This document shows, piece by piece, positions 24,617 through 34,338 of a DNA stretch of 64,000 nucleotides (the first letter of the stretch is position 1; the number at the start of each line of letters is the position of its first letter). The DNA is from Hypholoma sublateritium FD-334 SS-4. Lineage: Eukaryota > Basidiomycota > Agaricomycetes > Agaricales > Strophariaceae. The DNA lies in NCBI GenBank assembly GCA_000827495.1, contig KN817521.1, forward strand, positions 930,001 to 994,000, written 5' to 3'. The translations under genes were made by a program, and so were the position numbers. Below the pieces are notes generated by a model. That model was not told the origin of the DNA, did no database searches, and saw nothing but the letters and a program-made list of their open reading frames with translations.

Positions 24617-25188
24617 ACGTCGGCTCGATCAGCAGGTCCTCGAGTTAATGCTTACCTCGTCCTTTCGTTATTTTCCCATAGGTATATCTGCGTTCCTTCT
24701 GTACTCTTGTAGTGTTGTCTTTGTTTTCGGTAATTCCTCTCCATCTTTCGCTTCGTCCATCCTTCCTTGATGGTCATTCAGTAAACGAGACAAGAGCAGC
24801 TGGTACCTTTTCACTTTTACCCTTCCGTGTCTCCGCTCCCGAATCACTTAATTCTTATATTTAGTATTAAGATGGCGTCTTTTCTTCCAGCCCCGTATGC
24901 AAACGATAATGTGTATTTTCCGCTTGATCTAAGACCGGCACCTGCCACTGCTTGACTGGAGCTAACCGAGGCTTGTCCCCTATCTTTTCCTCGAAACTTG
25001 ACCTGTCTTCCGAGAAATCCTAGGGGCTAGAGTGAACGTGAACGCGTAAAGAAGCATGGGCGCCCTATATTTATATTTGGGCGCGGTATTCATTTCCGGA
25101 TTCAGATACCTGCAATCTGTCTGCTAAATAGTCGGCGCTGCGGCCTGCGCTCGCAATCTTTCCCTCACGAGTCACCTCACACGCAACC
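24617..25188 (+). other. Intergenic region upstream of the ricin-B-like gene
   Basis: About 570 bp without a gene. An AT-rich TATATTTATATTT at 25066-25078, about 110 bp before the next ATG, could serve as a TATA element. Confidence 0.4.
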
Positions 25189-26177
25189 ATGATCATCACT
25201 CAAACCGCTATTGAAGACTCAGGATTTCCTGCAGGCTACTTTGTTATCCGATCTGTTGCAACCAACAGGCTCTTAGATGTGACCATGGATGACATCGAGG
25301 ATGGCACGGAAATTGGTCTTTGGCCCGAGAAAGAAAAGTCGCTGGTAGAAAGTGTGCTCAGCAATCATCCTTCTGGCTCCGTCTGATTATGTCTTGTCTA
25401 GGCTTCCGTGACCCGGAAACCAATAATCAAGTGAGGATTACTTCGCTGAACGTTTGCGGTAATAGTGATGCCTATGCTCACTGGCGCCTAAATGCTATTT
25501 ATTTAGGTCTTCTTTATCGACACCTCTGGTGCCTTATGCTCGCGGTCTGCAGGCCACGCGATTGATATAGAAGGTTATTTATTAACTTGTTTTCTGTGCT
25601 ATCTCCGCTGAACTACGTTCTACAAGGCGATCGCATCGTTTTGCGCCACAGACGCCCTGTATCGCTCCCCTTCCCGAATGCCTATTCGCATCCTCCACCC
25701 AGATTCATCTACTCGCCCCAAACCGGTGAAATCTCTGTGGAATTCAACAGCGATCCAACTTATCCCGCAGCAGGCGTGCTCCCCTCCAGCGCGTGGAAGG
25801 ACAAGGGGTACCTGCTGACCAGCATCCCGCTGCGCAAGCCAAAGACGATCATCGAGAACGCGGCGAACTTCATCTCGTCGAACATCTTCACGCCTATCTC
25901 GCTCCTCACGGGCTCCTCTGCCCCTCCGCCTGCGCGCCCGGATGAGGTGTTCAATGGCAACATTGACCTCACCGAGGACGAGGTACTGGAGGAGGAGCGG
26001 GGCGAGGAGGCGGAGGTAGACGATTCGCCGGAGCCAGGCAGGAAGGTACGGATCGTCGAAATCTCCGCGTCCGATAAGAAGATGTCGGATCTGCTGCTGT
26101 CTGAGAAAACGCGGAGCAGGCGTAGGTGGGTAGTGGTCCCGTTGAGGACGAAGCAAGCCAAGACCGTGTCACCTTGA
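25189..26177 (+). CDS. Ricin-B-like (beta-trefoil) domain protein with acidic C-terminus
   Basis: Four exons join in frame. MIITQTAIEDSGFPAGYFVI and SVATNRLLDVTMDDIEDGTE are followed by LWPEKEKSLVESFRDPETNNQ, VFFIDTSGALCSRSAGHAID and IEGDRIVLRHRRPVSLPFPN. The repeated 'G.(F/A)...S...LDV' and 'AGHAIDIEG' patterns fit a ricin-B/beta-trefoil repeat as seen in a conserved basidiomycete family. The QxW signature of sugar-binding lectins is not evident, so sugar binding is doubtful. The second half has FNSDPTYPAAGVLPSSAWKD and IENAANFISSNIFTPISLL, an acidic block (EDEVLEEERGEEAEVDD), and a basic end RSRRRWVVVPLRTKQAKTVS. No signal peptide, so probably intracellular. Function unknown; a toxin-like role is not indicated. 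Confidence 0.72.
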
Positions 26178-26902
26178 TGTCGGCCCTGCGATGGCAAACC
26201 AGAATAACGTCCGCCTTTGTAACAACACTGACTAGGGAAATTTTCAATATATCACCCAAACCGCGGCTGGCAGCTGCTGGCCGTATTTCAATGAACCCTT
26301 ACTTGCTTTCAATCATTCCTGCTTCCTGCAACTCCTTCCTTCGCGTATATTCTTCTCTTCCTTTCCGGAACATTCTATCTCCGTCAAAGCTCCGTAACTC
26401 ATTTTTCGACGTCGAACGGAGCTGACATGGCCAGTTGATTTGTCACTTCAAAATATGTCTGTAACGTTTGCATGCAGTTCAAGTGGCACTGTAAGCTGGG
26501 AGAGCATTTCAGCGAAGTATATGAGTTGGGAATAATCGCAGGGGTATGAACATCTGAATCCTGGAGGAAGTGCCAGACGGTAAGTACTAGAAACTATCAA
26601 GAAAATACTCATCTTCCGGCGGGCGACGCCCAAGCGACGCCCCTAATTCTACTTACTTCAGCCGGTCACGGGCACGTGTACGGGCGACGCGTCTCGAATA
26701 CTAATTTAGCGGCAGGGCGCGTTGTGTGATTCAGCAAAACACTTACGCAAGCTTTGCGCAAGTCTCTAATAAGCCCCTCTTTGCCGATTTCTCTTCATCC
26801 AACTCATCCATCTTGCATCGAGCACTTCGATCTTGATCTCTCAATTCAATTATACGTTCAACCAATTGTCAACTACAACTCACAAGTCAACCACTGCATA
26901 TC
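26178..26902. other. Intergenic region before the Wss1-like gene
   Basis: About 725 bp. No supported gene. GC-rich near 26620-26720 (gggcgacgcccaagcgacgcccc, a short near-repeat), then pyrimidine-rich to the next ATG. Confidence 0.4.
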
Positions 26903-28319
26903 ATGAGAGACACATTCGTGCAATCATTCACTCATCTCAAGGACAAACCCAACGCCGACAAAGCACTACACATACTGCAACGTGTTGCATCCCTCGTGAA
27001 ACCTATAATGAGGAAGCGCGCATGGGTTCTTCCTGTGTTCTCTGAGTTCTTCCCAGACAATCCAAATCTACTTGGTGGGCTTTCTTCATTTCCTCGAAAC
27101 TTTAGGAGTCCGGAAGATTGACGCTCGTTTGTATCTGCACGCCATGATCAGGCTTGAGTAGGCGCCTCTGATAATATCTCAGCTTGGGCGAATGCATTCT
27201 AACGCTGGGCGTACCCTAGATGTCAATGCGGGTCAAAAGATCCTCGTCAGATTACGACCTCCGTTCTCTCCTGACACTTTTCTACTTGAAGATGACGTAG
27301 TTCAAACTATGTTGCACGAGGTGATACTCACTAAATCCCGCTGCGTAAATCTGCTAATGTAGGATCATATTCCAAGCTTACTCATAATGTTCACGGCCCA
27401 CACGACGACAAATTTTACAAATACCTATCTAGCTTGCAAGACGAATACGATGATCTGCAGCGCTCGGGTTATGCTGGTGAAGGCTTCTTCTCGGCGGGTC
27501 ACCGACTCGGAACGAATGTATCGCACAATGTACCTCCCAATGTGGCCAGGATAAAGGCATTGGAAGCTGCAGAAAAAAGAGTGAAGATGGAGCGTGTATT
27601 GAACGGGGGTGGCAGACTCGGAGGGCGATCCAGAAATACTGGCTTGAGTCCTCGAGAACTTGCGGCACGGGTGAGCTACCATTTTTTTGCTCTAACATCA
27701 CCTGTTCAGTGTTGATCCAAAATTTCAGGCCGCCGAGCAAAGATCGAAAGACCAGAAATCGTGCGGAGCTGGCGTCGGTGCTGAGCGAGAGGCCGAAATA
27801 GCCGCAACGCAGAGCGTCGAGAATAAAGTCATTGACCTAACCTTGGACGACACTGAATACCATCATGGCTCAAACTCTGATTCAGATGTGGTCATTGTCC
27901 GCGATGTCCATATTCGGCCGACAGTCAAGGGCTCTTCCAACGCTGTTGCTGGTTCGTCGAAGTCCAGAAAGCAAGCAGCACCAACGGTGCGAAATCCTAT
28001 TCGTGACGCTGTTCCGCCCCGAAAGACTTCCGTGACGAATAAAAGCTCTGCAGCTTCGCCTAACAACAGTTCATTATCCACTCACACTCAAAATCCACGA
28101 TCTACTCATATCTCGCGAACAGGACCACCGCCAGCTCAATGGGCTTGTCCTATGTGCACTCTACTGAATCCAGCTAATCTGGTTCACTGCGACGCATGCA
28201 CTGCGCGGAAGCCTCTTGACAAACAACAAGGTTGGTCATGCTTGACGTGCGGTGAGGTAGGGATATCTCACGAATTCTGGATGTGTGGCTGGTGTGGCGA
28301 AGTGAAGCTAAATAGTTAA
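26903..28319 (+). CDS. WSS1: Wss1/SPRTN-type metalloprotease (WLM domain) for DNA-protein crosslinks
   Basis: SUMO-linked protease that cleaves proteins covalently stuck to DNA. Exon 1 gives MRDTFVQSFTHLKDKPNADK to FFPDNPNLLG. A 6-nt exon (27152-27157) completes the conserved LLGLNVNAGQKILVRLRP. The zinc-protease motif HELTHNVHGPHDDKFYKYL is split after HE by intron 27311-27371, with the boundary at ccaag|CTTACT. Next come RSGYAGEGFFSAGHRLG and, after an intron, a linker with the SUMO-interacting motif VIDLTLDD. A second hydrophobic-acidic patch (DSDVVIVRDVHIRP) and a Ser/Pro-rich stretch follow. The C-terminus is a RanBP2-type zinc finger, WACPMCTLLNPANLVHCDAC, plus a second Cys cluster CLTCGEVG...CGWCGEVK. 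The domain order WLM-SIM-ZnF matches Wss1. Complete. Converges on the EEF2KMT-like gene. Confidence 0.9.
27152..27157 (+). other. 6-nt coding micro-exon of the Wss1-like gene
   Basis: GCTTGA between acceptor atcag and donor gtaggc. With G before and AT after, it reads GGC TTG AAT (Gly-Leu-Asn), restoring the conserved GLNVNAGQK. The flanking introns would be 77 and 62 nt. Skipping it would stay in frame but delete two conserved residues. Confidence 0.72.
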
Positions 28320-28415
28320 TCTCTTCATGTGCATTCAATTTCTTTCTCAGGATATCTTGATTTCTACACTGTACAAATACATCCTTTTCATTTTAGTGTA
28401 CAGATAGCCTAGCTT

Positions 28416-29910
28416 TTATTCGGGCTTGATTTGGGCAGTTGATGTAATGCGGAACAATTTGACGACCCAGTACATGTCTTGGTTTTCGACCGTTTCCCAG
28501 AAAGAAGGCCTGTCGAATCCGGTTGTGATTTCTTCAACATGTAGAGATGCACCTGTCATATAGATTCAATACAAAACATGATAATCTTATATGTTGGAGG
28601 TTACTGGCAACACTACTGAAAAAGTAATTCCAGGTTTCTTCATTTCGCAATGTGATTGCAATGATAGCGGGCCTAAGAGAATGGTGAAGCGCAACTTTGA
28701 GGGTTCCGACTAAAGGCGGAATGAGAGAAGGGTCGTATGCCTATAAAATATTGTTACTACACATTTAGCAAAGAAGAACAGAGTACAAACAACGTCCGCT
28801 CCCAATATCAGATCCGGGTTTATATCATCGTTTATAATAGTGGCCATCGAGCTATTGTCATCTTCCGAGGATTCATGCCAGTCCAGTATGCGGTAATGTA
28901 TATTTGAATGAATGGATGATATATCTAAAGAATCGTCAAGCTTCGTGTGCTTGGATTCATGGAGATTGCGCACTGCAAGGAAGGTTTACATTATTGCGGC
29001 ATCGATTCAAGACTTCGTCGTTGATATCCGTTAGCCAACATGAGCCTTTTTCCTTTAATGTTGATTCATGGAGCTGCTGCAAACTGGCGACGATGATGCC
29101 TAGAAAGCCGATCCCGGATCCTAGTTCCATGATACATTTTGAGCTGACTAGATCTTTATAACTTGTGTGAGTTTCTATATCGCGCCGGAAAGAAAAGAAT
29201 ACAGACATACTTACCGGGATGTAAAATGAGGTACTGCGCAAGAAAAAAACTGGCGAGCCATGTCCGCAGGCCCGTAGTCCCACCTTCAACTACAGTGCGA
29301 GACTCAAGCAGTGAAGCAGTGTGATATTCATTCCTGTCCAGCGGCAGCGAGGATGATGAAGATGTCCGCGGTGGTTCAATCATGTTCCAGAAGTGTGTAA
29401 CATATGATTGCGATGGTGGTGATTCGCTACGAGGGTCACTTTTGCCATATATTTGAGATCGCGCAGAACGACTTGGGAATCCAGACGATCTAAAAAATCA
29501 TTTCGCGGATTCTTTACTAAAGTCACTTGATTGTCACAGAAAGCAGAGTTGCTTACGATCCCGCTGGAAGCATCAAAGACAAGTAGTAATCGTATATGCG
29601 TGAGTCTATTTCAAATTCCTCGTCATCCTGTTCAATAATGAGAGTGTTTAATTCATTGAGCGAGTATATGACATGCCTCTCCACTGGTTTTTACTCTTGC
29701 CAGTTCTTCAAGGTGCGCGATTGCCCATTTCCAGAATCTCTTTTGGTATTCGGGGGAGGGTGGATATCGCTGATGGTGCTCGTTGATCAAGATCTCACAG
29801 ACTAAAAAATCATTTATGCGGTTTGGAGGCAATATCAGTGGAAGTTGGAGTCTATTAACAGGCGTCAATGCATAATAATTGCGCAAGAGGGTGAACAATT
29901 GGTGGTGCAT
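28416..29910 (-). CDS. EFM3: EEF2KMT/FAM86-type protein-lysine methyltransferase (Efm3-like)
   Basis: Class I SAM methyltransferase; the family (human FAM86A/EEF2KMT, yeast Efm3) methylates a lysine of eEF2, whose gene lies 5 kb away here. N-terminal FAM86 helical region: MHHQLFTLLRNYYALTPVNR, YQKRFWKWAIAHLEELARV. Then DDEEFEIDSRIYDYYLSLML, PAGSSSGFPSRSARSQIYGK, GTTGLRTWLASFFLAQYLIL and HPETHTSYKDLVSSKCIMEL. The SAM motif is MELGSGIGFLGIIVASL, with WLTDINDEVLNRC and LPCNISSIHSNIHYRILDW. PDLILGADVAYDPSLIPPLV precedes the C-terminal ITLRNEETWNYFFSASLHVE and FWETVENQDMYWVVKLFRIT. Seven introns. The first is ambiguous: donor gtaaaa at 29694 or a GC donor at 29676, both ending at 29628. Intact. 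Divergent from the mS45 gene by 111 bp. Confidence 0.85.
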
Positions 29911-30021
29911 ATTTGCCAAGAGTTGAAGTACTGCCAAGAATCGACATGATGGTCGTGTTTGTAGTACAGGGACACGTGACCGTTCTCAAGCTTCAAATTT
30001 TTCGGCTGGCACTTTCTTCAA
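29911..30021. promoter_or_regulatory. Bidirectional promoter, EEF2KMT-like / mS45
   Basis: 111 bp between divergent start codons of a methyltransferase acting on EF2 and a mitoribosomal protein. Contains ACACGTGACC at 29971-29980, an E-box-like CACGTG core. No TATA. Confidence 0.5.
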
Positions 30022-31588
30022 ATGCTCGCCCACCACCGCCTCTCCTCCTCTCTTCGCACATGTCTTCGCCCCTTCCCCCGTCCGCTGGCGAGCACTTCCA
30101 AGGCCACTCAGCGTCGAGGGATTGCATCTTCACTGCCGCTTAAATATGCTGACACTCCTGGTCCGACCTTGGCCGAAGTGGACTTCGACGAAGTCGATGA
30201 GGACTTGTTGTCCCAGCCTGAAAAGGTCGAGGGTGCCGTACCAACTTCCTACCGAGAGTTTATGGAAAAGATTGGCAACAAGTTCCAGTATACCGAACCT
30301 CTTACCTACCTTGGAGACACAGTTGAGTTCGTCTTCCCCAATATGTTCCGTGACAGCGATTAATTTCTATCATAACATTAGCCCTTTCCAATGAACCCGT
30401 CTTACAAGCCACCTCCGCCTATATCTGATGAACAAAAGGAAGTGATGTTTCAGCTTTACTTATCCCATCGCTTGGAGAATGGTCCTCGACGCCTGGCAAA
30501 ACGTTTCAACATGAGCTTGAAACGTGTAAACGCTATCATCCGTCTCAAATTAGTGGAAAAGAACTTTGAACAAAAGGTTAGTGTCTTCGTCTTGTCTTTT
30601 CACGGTGGACGCTCGCCTGCCGGTGTGCGTCCATACGCGTGATGCTTTTTTCGATTAGTCTTATAGACATATACATGGTTACAACTCGTAAATACTGATC
30701 TTCTCATAAATGCACTTCATCGAATCAGCTCGCTAACTAACTCTTACCCCCTAGGTACTTAAATTCACTTTCATCGTCGTAGCATCGCTGATCAGTATGA
30801 TTTCACTCCGCCATTGTCGTCTCCTAGTCGGTTAGCAACACTCGCGATTCATTCTCGAAAGTGGTCATGAACACTGACGTGGCATTGAAACAGAACCGCA
30901 AACTGCAAACTGGATTCCAAGCCGGAATGGAACGCCTGCTCGGCGCAACAACTCATAGTGCCGTTCCCAATGAGAAGGAGACGTTGATGCGGAAGCAGAA
31001 ATGGCTTGTCGACACTTTTGAGAACAACAGACATTTGCTCGTTAATAACGACTTCACTGATCCCACTGATCCAACGCACCCTGCTTTCCGAATCCCTGCA
31101 ATCAACGAGGCCCGTTCTGATCTCCAGAAAGCTGATATGCTTGAGCAAGATGAGAACCGTGACGCAAGCGCTCCTCATTATGAGCGGCTCTACTGGGAGT
31201 CTGTTCAGGAGGATGGTCGAGTAAGTCATCGTTCATTCATGGGTTTTGGACATTCTCATGTATTTTTCGATAGGAACCTCTTATGCCTTCTATCCTGCAA
31301 ACAGAAAAACAGAAGGCTCAGATGAGAAAGCTTAATGCAGAAGCGAAAGCGAGTAAACAATTCTTGGCACGCAAACCACAAACCGAATTCATCAGGCGAC
31401 CGAGGCCTGCTACCTTCGTGTCTGGTCGACCCCGGGGTCGCAAAGGTCCTACTACGAAATTTTTGGATGTTGGCGGGCAGTTTATGGATCTTGATGATCG
31501 CATTAAAGCGTTGGGGGTGTCGCGCCGAAGGGCTGCTAAGAGGGCGCAGAAGAAGGAGGAGTTGAAGCAGATGTATATGAAGCCGTAA
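30022..31588 (+). CDS. MRPS35: Mitochondrial small ribosomal subunit protein mS45 (Bot1/Mrps35)
   Basis: Mitoribosomal protein of the 'eukaryotic mitochondrial regulator' (Bot1) family. The N-terminus MLAHHRLSSSLRTCLRPFPR, rich in Arg/Ser and lacking acids, is a mitochondrial targeting signal. Then PTSYREFMEKIGNKFQYTEP and LTYLGDT. An intron starting at gttgag joins LGDT to PFPMNPSYKPPPPISDEQKE, the family hallmark. It continues MFQLYLSHRLENGPRRLAKR, FNMSLKRVNAIIRLKLVEKN. A long intron of about 315 nt (near 30577-30891) leads to NRKLQTGFQAGMERLLGATT, EKETLMRKQKWLVDTFENNR and YERLYWESVQEDGR. The last exon is EPLMPSILQTEKQKAQMRKL to RRRAAKRAQKKEELKQMYMK. The basic C-terminus fits rRNA binding. 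Complete. Confidence 0.87.
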
Positions 31589-31691
31589 TTCCTGCCCGGA
31601 ATCTTTCATCCCGTCGTTGCTTTGAATTTTGTTATCAATTAATGCCTACAACATGCTGTCTAGTTTTATCTCTTTCGCCATGTCGTGCCAA

Positions 31692-32247
31692 TTAAATCAT
31701 GCCATCCAAGCTAAGGTCGTATATTGTAATTCTTCCAAAGAAGTCTGAACTGCTTTCAAAAACGAGTTTGAGACTAGAAACCCCATTGTGCAATGCTTCT
31801 GGTTTTTCCGGAATAACATCAAATATCTGACGACGATTGACATCTTCCGGATACACAGTGCAGACCAAGTGCCACTCCTTTTTGTCGTCTTCGCGCGGCA
31901 CGTACAACGCACAACGAGTGCCCACAAAACCTCCCTGGAAAGTGATTGAGAGATGCTTCGGGATTACGTGGCTTGTAAATCCTAATTGGATAAACTGGGG
32001 CAATCCCTAAGTACCGAAGATTCAATATTCGTAGAATTACATGGCTGAGATGAACGACGGACTTGCTGAGATGTCCAACATGTTTCTGGACTCTTGTCGA
32101 TCAAATTTTTCTTGCCAGTAGACTTTTCGAGGGTGGAACTGACTCTGGGGGAACCACTTAATCAATATGGTGCAATCAGGGCGAATAAAATAGTTACTTG
32201 ATCGATGTGCTTGTATCGAGAAGGGGGACCGACGCGCTGCTTGCCAT
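31692..32247 (-). CDS. NR2C2AP homologue (galactose-binding-like fold)
   Basis: Small conserved eukaryotic protein related to human nuclear receptor 2C2-associated protein. Its role in fungi is unknown; the fold is F5/8-type jelly roll. Three exons, 32198-32247, 32063-32144 and 31692-32006, give 148 residues. They read MASSASVPLLDTSTSIKVSS, TLEKSTGKKNLIDKSPETCW, TSQQGLPQFIQLGFTSHVIP, KHLSITFQGGFVGTRCALYV, VCTVYPEDVNRRQIFDVIPE and LKLVFESSSDFFGRITIYDL. The ETCWTSQQG, FQGGFVGTRC, YPEDVN and SSDFFGR motifs are the family core. Intron 1 is 53 nt with gtaact donor; intron 2 is 56 nt with the weaker donor gtccgt. ATG 32247 makes all three exons fit in phase. Complete. Divergent from the phosphatase gene. 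Confidence 0.85.
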
Positions 32248-32367
32248 CGGCGTAGTGAAATAAAAACGATCGTGGGAATAGAGTAAATCGGTCTTCGTGG
32301 GTGGTCTGTGAGATGATGATGTACTTGGACTAGCGCCCATCATCAAGACCTTCGTCTACCCCTATCA
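32248..32367. promoter_or_regulatory. Bidirectional promoter, NR2C2AP-like / tyrosine phosphatase
   Basis: 120 bp between divergent start codons, so the promoters must overlap. No TATA box; gatgatgatg direct triplets near 32312-32320. Confidence 0.45.
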
Positions 32368-33673
32368 ATGGCCCATCCGAGCCCTCAGACTCTGCCAAAG
32401 TGGTTAGCGATGTCCATGGAGCTGAAAAGTCGTGTTAAAGCTGGTTTACGTACCCTCGCTGTGCGAGAATCGAACCGAACGGTGGCTCGTCAAGCGTCTG
32501 AAGAGTTAGACCTGCAGAATATCGATCCTGAAGTTTGTACACTTTCTATCGCTCTGAATTTTCGCTCTCCAGCTTAGCTGCTGTATTTAGGACGAAGAAT
32601 ACCACATCGTACACCACTACTCGGTCTCCACCGGCGTACAGGACATGCACTTGGATAAGAATCGATATATAGACATTCTACCTTACGACCGCACGCGCGC
32701 GGTCGTCACTCATGGAAGCACTTACGGCTATTCCCCAGGAATTGGGAAAGCACTATATGCTCGATACCTCAATGCCAATTGGGTGCTGGAGCGATTCGGC
32801 CATAAATGGTGGATCGCAGCGCAGGCGCCCCTGCAGCACACGGCACACGCGTTCTTAAGCGCCATAATTCAACCGTCGATACACCCGTTATGTATACCTG
32901 CACCACCGACATCTGGGTCTTGCTCTACGCGGACTTCTCGAATTCGAACTGCTGTGCAGCTCACGCGAAATGTTGAAAGCGGTAGGAAAAAGGCGGACGT
33001 CTACTTCCCGACTGAAGTCGGCCAGTCATTAATCGTTCCGCCTGAAGAAGGATGCTATGCGCCTCCTTTGAGAGTAACTCTACTGCAAATTAAGTCGATC
33101 GAAGCGGCGCATTGCATCCAGAGCACCGTATCAATCAGCCCACTTCGACAGCCTTCGTCCCCCACCGTAGCCACGGAAGAACATGTCGATCCGAACGATG
33201 AGGAGATTGTCTTTCAACATCTCCTATATTTATCGTGGCCTGATCACGGAGTGCCAGGTACAGAAGACCGCGACAGCCTTCTGGCCTTCATCCATCTGGT
33301 AGATGCGACGAACCGTGACAAATCCCATTGTCGGCTACATCCAAACTCTACACCTGACCACCCATGCCCGGAGCTTGATCCTGACCCACCTATCTTGATT
33401 GGTTGTTCCGCTGGTGTGGGCCGCACGGGGTCCTTCATCGCTACTTCATCTTTGCTCCGGAACTATGGGTTTTTGCCCGCAGCGGCTCACCCGACGATGT
33501 CATCTGCGATACACCCCTCGCCTCTTGGCCCTCTCCCACCCGATCTTGATGACGATTTGGTCTTGCAGGAGATCGATTTTTTGCGAGAACAGAGACCAGG
33601 AATGGTTCAGAAGGAGGAACAGGCTATTCTCATCTACGACATCCTGTTCAATTCATTCACCAAAAAGTCATGA
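32368..33673 (+). CDS. Protein-tyrosine phosphatase (classical PTP domain)
   Basis: Cys-based phosphatase that removes phosphate from tyrosine. One intron (32533-32590). The N-terminal helix LPKWLAMSMELKSRVKAGLR leads to the PTP core. DEEYHIVHHYSVSTGVQDMH, LDKNRYIDILPYDRTRAVV is the pTyr-loop region. WIAAQAPLQHTAHAFLSAII is the Q-APL motif. LYLSWPDHGVPGTEDRDSLL is the WPD loop with general acid Asp. ILIGCSAGVGRTGSFIATSS is the signature loop with nucleophile Cys and Arg, and VQKEEQAILIYDILF the Q-loop. In the signature the usual His before Cys is Gly (GCSAGVGRTG). All catalytic residues otherwise remain. A Pro-rich insert (about 60 residues after SAIIQPSIHPL) replaces the usual short loop. 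Length 415, complete. The closest known group is fungal Pyp/PTP1; the substrate is unknown. Confidence 0.88.
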
Positions 33674-34338
33674 CTAGGACCCTCGCTCTAGGATGCTGTC
33701 AAAAATCTATGTGTAGCATATACACCTTGCCCTCCCCTATTCCGATTCCCCTATGTTGCGATATATATATATCACCACCGTGTTGAGTGTAGCTGGGCTT
33801 ACTGGGCTACCCCATGATGAGCTATGTATCAGGCATGACAATCTCCGATGGACCAGCGCGTTACATATCACCCAGGAATAGCGGCCTATTAGGGCTGTGA
33901 ACTCACACGGCGCTAGAAACCACACGTCTTAAAGCGACATACGCCAAGATGTCGGGATGAAAGAAATTTTGGCTAAATTACAGCCAAGTTACAGCTGCTT
34001 AATACCGATAGATGAAGAGTAGCCACAATCTACTACTGCTAACCTAACGATGATGGATGCAGAACCCTGGATAATGTACTATATGTGCATACATGCAACA
34101 TACATGAGAAAGATGATGAGAAAAGCTTGCGTTCGTGTGATTTTTAGGTCGTCGTGAGCAGCGTCGGACATTACGGAGTCCGGATGTCAACGGTGAACAA
34201 GAAAAGGCGTCATACAGATAACGGACCGCTTATAGGACTTGCAGATCTAGTATGTTTCTCATACCAACCTCTCGCATCGCCGCTTTTCGTCGAGTCTCAT
34301 CTTTGCTCCGTCACCTTTCACTTTCAACGCGAACCGCC
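33674..34338. other. Intergenic region before the quinone oxidoreductase
   Basis: 665 bp. Short alternating stretch atatatatat near 33763. No gene, RNA or mobile-element signature recognised. Confidence 0.4.

Noticed and set aside
31692..32003. NR2C2AP-like gene as a 5'-truncated fragment
   Set aside because: Two upstream exons (32063-32144 and 32198-32247) restore the ETCWTSQQG region and a start codon in phase.
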